Source: Danxiaibacter flavus (GTDB lineage Bacteria; Bacteroidota; Bacteroidia; Chitinophagales; Chitinophagaceae). From it: a DNA stretch of 64,000 nucleotides. The stretch is from the NCBI RefSeq assembly GCF_041060425.1, contig NZ_JAULBC010000006.1, positions 512,266 to 576,265 of the forward strand, in the 5' to 3' direction. The position numbers were made by a program, and so were the translations under genes. The notes under the pieces were generated by a model. The model did no database searches and had not been told where the DNA came from. It worked only from the letters and a program-made list of their open reading frames with translations. This document shows, in pieces, positions 61,164 to 64,000 of this stretch (positions are counted from its first letter, which is position 1; each line of letters opens with the position of its first letter).

Positions 61164-62018
61164 TCAGTAGCTTAAAGTACCAAATACGCCATTGTTGTAA
61201 TCCGCCATAGCCTGTTCAATTTCCTCTGCGGTATTCATCACAAAATTGTCTTTAGCGGCAACTGGTTCATCAATTGGTTGAGCAGATAGAAAAAGAATCA
61301 CCGCGTCTTCCTCTGCGCAAACAATAATCTCATCGTTTTCTTTTTCAAAGATCACAAGGTTGTGTTCCTGGATTGTTTCCTGGTTAACGTTCAGCGTGCC
61401 CTTTGCTATGTACAACAATGTCCAGTAACCTTGTGTCGCATTAAGCTGTACGCGACGTCCTTTGTTTATTTCTCCTATAATGGAAATAACCGGTGTAATA
61501 GTCTTAATTGGTCCTGTCTGTCCGTCGTATGAGCCACTTGCAAGTCTTAGATGAACGCCTTCCTGTTCACATACTTCGGGTTGCTTGTCTTTTGCTGCAA
61601 ATTGATAGGAGGGGGCATCCCACTTGTTCGTGCTGGGTACATTTACCCAGATCTGGATAAATTCCTGAACACCACCTTCTCTCAGTAATCTTTTGGAAGG
61701 ACCTTCGCTATGCAGAAGCCCTTTACCTGCAAACATCCATTGCACATCGCCTGCGCCAATCGTTTCATCATGTCCGGCATTGTCCTTGTGATAACCTTCG
61801 CCTTGCAACATAAAAGTAACAGGAGCGAAGCCGCGGTGAGGATGAGGATGAATCCGGAATTCAGCACCGGCCGTGATGGTTTCCGGCTTGAGATGGTGTA
61901 TTACAATAAATGGATTGGCAAACCTGAAATCTTTATGGGGCAGTGGTTGTAAGACCGTTTCTTCTTTTGTTATTTGTTTCTCTCTTCCTGCAAGAATATG
62001 TGTGATTGCTTTTTTCAT
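61164..62018 (-). CDS. pirin family protein
   Basis: A 284-residue bicupin protein of the pirin family. The first cupin has FRFANPFIVIHHLKPETITAGAEFRIHPHPHRGF (HPHPHRG gives the metal His) and GDVQWMFAGKGLLHSEGPS. The second half (about 170-280) is the less conserved pirin C-terminal domain (ILFLSAQPIDEPVAAKDNFVMNTAEEI). Pirins range from quercetin 2,3-dioxygenases to transcription cofactors. The ATG at 62018 is preferred; nine more codons upstream derive from the 7-base array at 62034. Its paralogue lies upstream on the same strand. Confidence 0.9.
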   Translation of the reverse strand: MKKAITHILAGREKQITKEETVLQPLPHKDFRFANPFIVIHHLKPETITAGAEFRIHPHPHRGFAPVTFMLQGEGYHKDNAGHDETIGAGDVQWMFAGKGLLHSEGPSKRLLREGGVQEFIQIWVNVPSTNKWDAPSYQFAAKDKQPEVCEQEGVHLRLASGSYDGQTGPIKTITPVISIIGEINKGRRVQLNATQGYWTLLYIAKGTLNVNQETIQEHNLVIFEKENDEIIVCAEEDAVILFLSAQPIDEPVAAKDNFVMNTAEEIEQAMADYNNGVFGTLSY

Positions 62019-62033
62019 AACATCTTTTTTAAA

Positions 62034-62152
62034 GTCAAAATTCAAAAGCCAAAAGTAAAAAAGAGTCCCGGCGTTCTACCCTGTCAATCGAAAAATCAAG
62101 CATAACTGTGCCGGAAGCTTTTTACTTTTGACTTTTTACTTTTGAATTTTTA
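62034..62152. repeat. inverted 7-base arrays (GTCAAAA / CTTTTGA)
   Basis: Left arm GTCAAAA, TTCAAAA, GCCAAAA, GTAAAAA (62034-62061); right arm CTTTTTA, CTTTTGA, CTTTTTA, CTTTTGA, ATTTTTA (62118-62152). The two arms are complementary. The right arm ends two bases from the stop codon of the second pirin gene. Confidence 0.75.
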
Positions 62153-62154
62153 TT

Positions 62155-63021
62155 TTATTCCAGCGTGCCAAATTTACCTGACTGAAACTCTTGTATCGCC
62201 TCATAGATCTCCTGCTGGGTATTCATCACAAACGGACCATAACTGGCAATAGGTTCATTGATCGGCTCTCCACTTAACAACAATACCACACTATCTTCTG
62301 ACGCTTTTATCTCAATATCCTCGCCATCGTTTTTAAAAAGTACAAAACTATGTTCTGCAGCCTCTTTATCATTCACAGTTATCTTGCCATTAATAACAAG
62401 TAATGCTGTATTATAGTTTGCAGGTAAAGTGGTAGAAAGCGCTTCATCTTTTTTTAATTTGATATCGAAAAGGTTTACAGGTGAATATGTACTTGCAGGA
62501 CCTTTTACACCATTAAACTCACCGGCAATTACATTTACAACACCACCACCGGGTAATGCAATTTTACCCATCTGGCTTGCCGTAATTGGCTGATAATGTG
62601 CATCAACGGATTTGTATTTTTTGGGAAGATTTACCCATAACTGAACCATCTCAAACGGACCACCTTTTTTTGAAAAGGCTTCTTCATGGTATTCTTTGTG
62701 AAGTATACCTCCACCAGCGGTCATCCATTGTACATCACCCGGATTGATTATACCACTATTGCCTGTGCTATCGTGGTGTGCCACGCTTCCTTTATAGGCA
62801 ATGGTTACGGTTTCAAAGCCTTTGTGCGGATGCACATCAACACCTCTTATCTTTTCTGAAGGACCAAAATCAAATTCAGCATTAAAGTCCAGCATAAGGA
62901 ACGGACTTATTCTCGCCTGCAAAATGCCCGAACCGGGAATATAGTTAAACACTCTGAATCCGTCACCCACCATGCCCGGACGTGCGGGTTTGGGAACTAT
63001 TCTGTCTATTTGCTTTTTCAT
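62155..63021 (-). CDS. pirin family protein
   Basis: A 288-residue bicupin pirin. VDVHPHKGFETVTIAYKGSVAHHDSTGNSG (about 61-90) contains the metal-binding His pair, and NPGDVQWMTAGGGILHKEYHEE is the second part of the site. The C-terminal half ends LLLSGEPINEPIASYGPFVMNTQQEI, very similar to the next pirin, so the pair arose by duplication. The two genes are on the same strand, 136 bases apart, and may be cotranscribed. A -7 box is present upstream. A Crp/Fnr gene lies just upstream and may control both. Confidence 0.92.
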   Translation of the reverse strand: MKKQIDRIVPKPARPGMVGDGFRVFNYIPGSGILQARISPFLMLDFNAEFDFGPSEKIRGVDVHPHKGFETVTIAYKGSVAHHDSTGNSGIINPGDVQWMTAGGGILHKEYHEEAFSKKGGPFEMVQLWVNLPKKYKSVDAHYQPITASQMGKIALPGGGVVNVIAGEFNGVKGPASTYSPVNLFDIKLKKDEALSTTLPANYNTALLVINGKITVNDKEAAEHSFVLFKNDGEDIEIKASEDSVVLLLSGEPINEPIASYGPFVMNTQQEIYEAIQEFQSGKFGTLE

Positions 63022-63055
63022 GTGTATTTTCCTTTGTACTATTTAATTTGTTCAC

Positions 63056-63087
63056 CAAAAGTACAACGCGGCACCAGGGCCTTCCAA
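63056..63087 (-). promoter_or_regulatory. promoter for the pirin gene
   Basis: On the minus strand TACTTTTG (63063-63056) matches TAnnTTTG exactly, 35 bases from the ATG at 63021. TTG at 63087-63085 gives a plausible -33 core about 21 bases away. Confidence 0.5.
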
Positions 63088-63129
63088 TAACATAGATTAA
63101 GCGGAACAATTAATGTAGATTAATTTTTT

Positions 63130-63705
63130 TTACTGCATTTGTTGATTGAGCATTTTGCTCAGAAATTCAGGCGTTACACCAATATATGAGGCAATGAATT
63201 TTTGTGAAAGACACTGGACGAGCGATGGATATAACTCCGCAAAATTTTGATAGCGCTCACGTGCAGATAAACTCAGGCTGTTGACAAAGCGTTGCTGGTA
63301 CGCTGCAACCGCATTCTCGGCAAGTATTCTGAAGAAACGTTCAAATTTCGGTACTTTGATAAACAGGTTGTCGAGGTCTGTTTTTGATAGCTGTATAATT
63401 TCACTGTCGTCAATTGCGTCGATAAACAGGTTTCCCGGTTTCTGCTGAAGAAAACTCTGAAAATCTCCAATCCACCAACCGGGTGTTGCAAACTGGATAA
63501 TGTGTTCAAATCCATTTTTATCAACAGAATACATTCTTAAAATGCCACTGATCACAAATGATGTGTGCCTGGTGGTGTCGCCTTCCTGCTGAAGATAGCG
63601 CTTGCGTTTTATTTTTTTGGTATGCAGAAGGGAAATTAAGTAGTCTGTTTCCTCCTGGGTGAGTGTGATATATTTTGCTATGTTAGCCAAAAGAAGATCG
63701 TACAT
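63130..63705 (-). CDS. Crp/Fnr family transcriptional regulator
   Basis: A 191-residue regulator with an N-terminal cyclic-nucleotide-binding-type beta-roll (about 20-110: LQQEGDTTRHTSFVISGILRMYSVDKNGFEHIIQFATPGWWIGD) and a C-terminal helix-turn-helix (about 148-188: LSARERYQNFAELYPSLVQCLSQKFIASYIGVTPEFLSKML). It lacks the clear phosphate-binding Arg of CRP and has no Cys cluster, so the effector is unknown. It is co-directional with and upstream of the two pirin genes. Confidence 0.9.
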   Translation of the reverse strand: MYDLLLANIAKYITLTQEETDYLISLLHTKKIKRKRYLQQEGDTTRHTSFVISGILRMYSVDKNGFEHIIQFATPGWWIGDFQSFLQQKPGNLFIDAIDDSEIIQLSKTDLDNLFIKVPKFERFFRILAENAVAAYQQRFVNSLSLSARERYQNFAELYPSLVQCLSQKFIASYIGVTPEFLSKMLNQQMQ

Positions 63706-63722
63706 AAGCGTAAAACTAAATC

Positions 63723-63757
63723 ATAATTGATAATTGAAAGGTGAAAATTGACAATGA
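63723..63757. repeat. 7-base repeat array (ATAATTG/AAAATTG type)
   Basis: ATAATTG, ATAATTG, AAAGGTG, AAAATTG, ACAATGA in register, 17 bases upstream of the Crp/Fnr start. Same family as 1114-1148. Confidence 0.6.
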
Positions 63758-63860
63758 TTGCGAGGAATTAGCCACTGAGATTCTGTGTTAATTACCAAGT
63801 AAGATTTTAGTTAAGTTTTTATAATTTTGTTGTTCCAAGGCGGCAAAAGTCAGCCTGTTT

Positions 63861-63885
63861 AGGGCGGTCTGTAATGACCGTCCTA
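63861..63885 (-). terminator. hairpin after the edge gene
   Basis: AGGGCGGTC and GACCGTCCT form a 9-bp stem with one G-U pair around TGTAAT, downstream of the minus-strand stop at 63920. It lacks a U run, so termination is only probable. Confidence 0.35.
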
Positions 63886-63919
63886 ATTAATTTCAGACAG
63901 ACTTGATTTAATGTGTTGT

Positions 63920-64000
63920 TTAGTCGTTGATTAATATCTCTTGTTTTGAGAGATAATCCGGGTCATACTTGTTTTTTGTTTTGAATAAGGTATACAGCAA
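63920..64000 (-). CDS. C-terminal end of a gene cut by the window edge
   Basis: 27 codons in one frame end in TAA at 63920-63922 and stay open to the window edge; they encode YTLFKTKNKYDPDYLSKQ and end EILIND. The KNKYDP motif followed by a short tail resembles the C-terminus of berberine-bridge/FAD-linked oxidases (usually KxxYDPxxxF), but only 26 residues are visible, so identification is tentative. Confidence 0.45.
   Translation of the reverse strand: MLYTLFKTKNKYDPDYLSKQEILIND

Overview
The window looks like a chromosome or scaffold segment from a Bacteroidota bacterium, most likely family Chitinophagaceae. The basis is a SusC/SusD pair, a type IX secretion (T9SS) sorting tail, -7 promoter boxes of the form TAnnTTTG, double-FtsX ABC permeases with the ALANPVKSLR ending, and A+T-rich spacers full of short repeats. 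The genus cannot be fixed from sequence alone. No rRNA, tRNA, CRISPR array, transposase or integrase was seen. One 100-N assembly gap lies at 38576-38675.

Layout. 1-8134: end of one FtsX-type ABC permease and a complete one, a methyltransferase, malic enzyme, a DUF2306 membrane protein and a secreted alpha/beta hydrolase. 8610-22765: a glycan/glycoside locus with an FG-GAP protein, SusC, SusD, a lipoprotein beta-propeller/cytochrome c dehydrogenase-like protein, a cupin isomerase-like protein, a TIM-barrel sugar isomerase/epimerase, a Gfo/Idh/MocA oxidoreductase and a DUF1080 lipoprotein. This set fits uptake of a glycoside followed by oxidation and cleavage through 3-keto sugars. 23888-30827: a complete eboABCDEF cluster, which makes or exports an unknown metabolite. 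31046-37960: phenylalanine/tyrosine catabolism (phenylalanine hydroxylase, 4-hydroxyphenylpyruvate dioxygenase, homogentisate dioxygenase, fumarylacetoacetase-family hydrolase, flavin-reductase-like protein, VOC protein). 38725-44133: dGTPase, DUF421, CinA-like, two tiny Lys-rich proteins and an MFS transporter. 44379-54519: a tightly coupled nine-gene operon for an ABC-exported surface polysaccharide (permease, ATPase with C-terminal glycan-binding-type domain, six family-2 glycosyltransferases of which one is fused to a methyltransferase, and a NodB deacetylase). 54813-59323: three secreted surface proteins on the minus strand. 59704-64000: a Met/His-rich outer-membrane protein, two pirins, a Crp/Fnr regulator and the end of a further gene.

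The most striking non-genic signal is the spacers. About twenty carry runs of 7-base units whose sequence differs from locus to locus but whose period stays seven. Many are arranged as inverted pairs, and many begin inside or within about 10 bases of a stop codon. A second family (motifs like CACGAAGACAC / CTCCGTGGTT) fills other spacers and forms a 113-bp tandem array that breaks the assembly. These repeats also add spurious N-terminal extensions to several open reading frames, so starts were trimmed accordingly.
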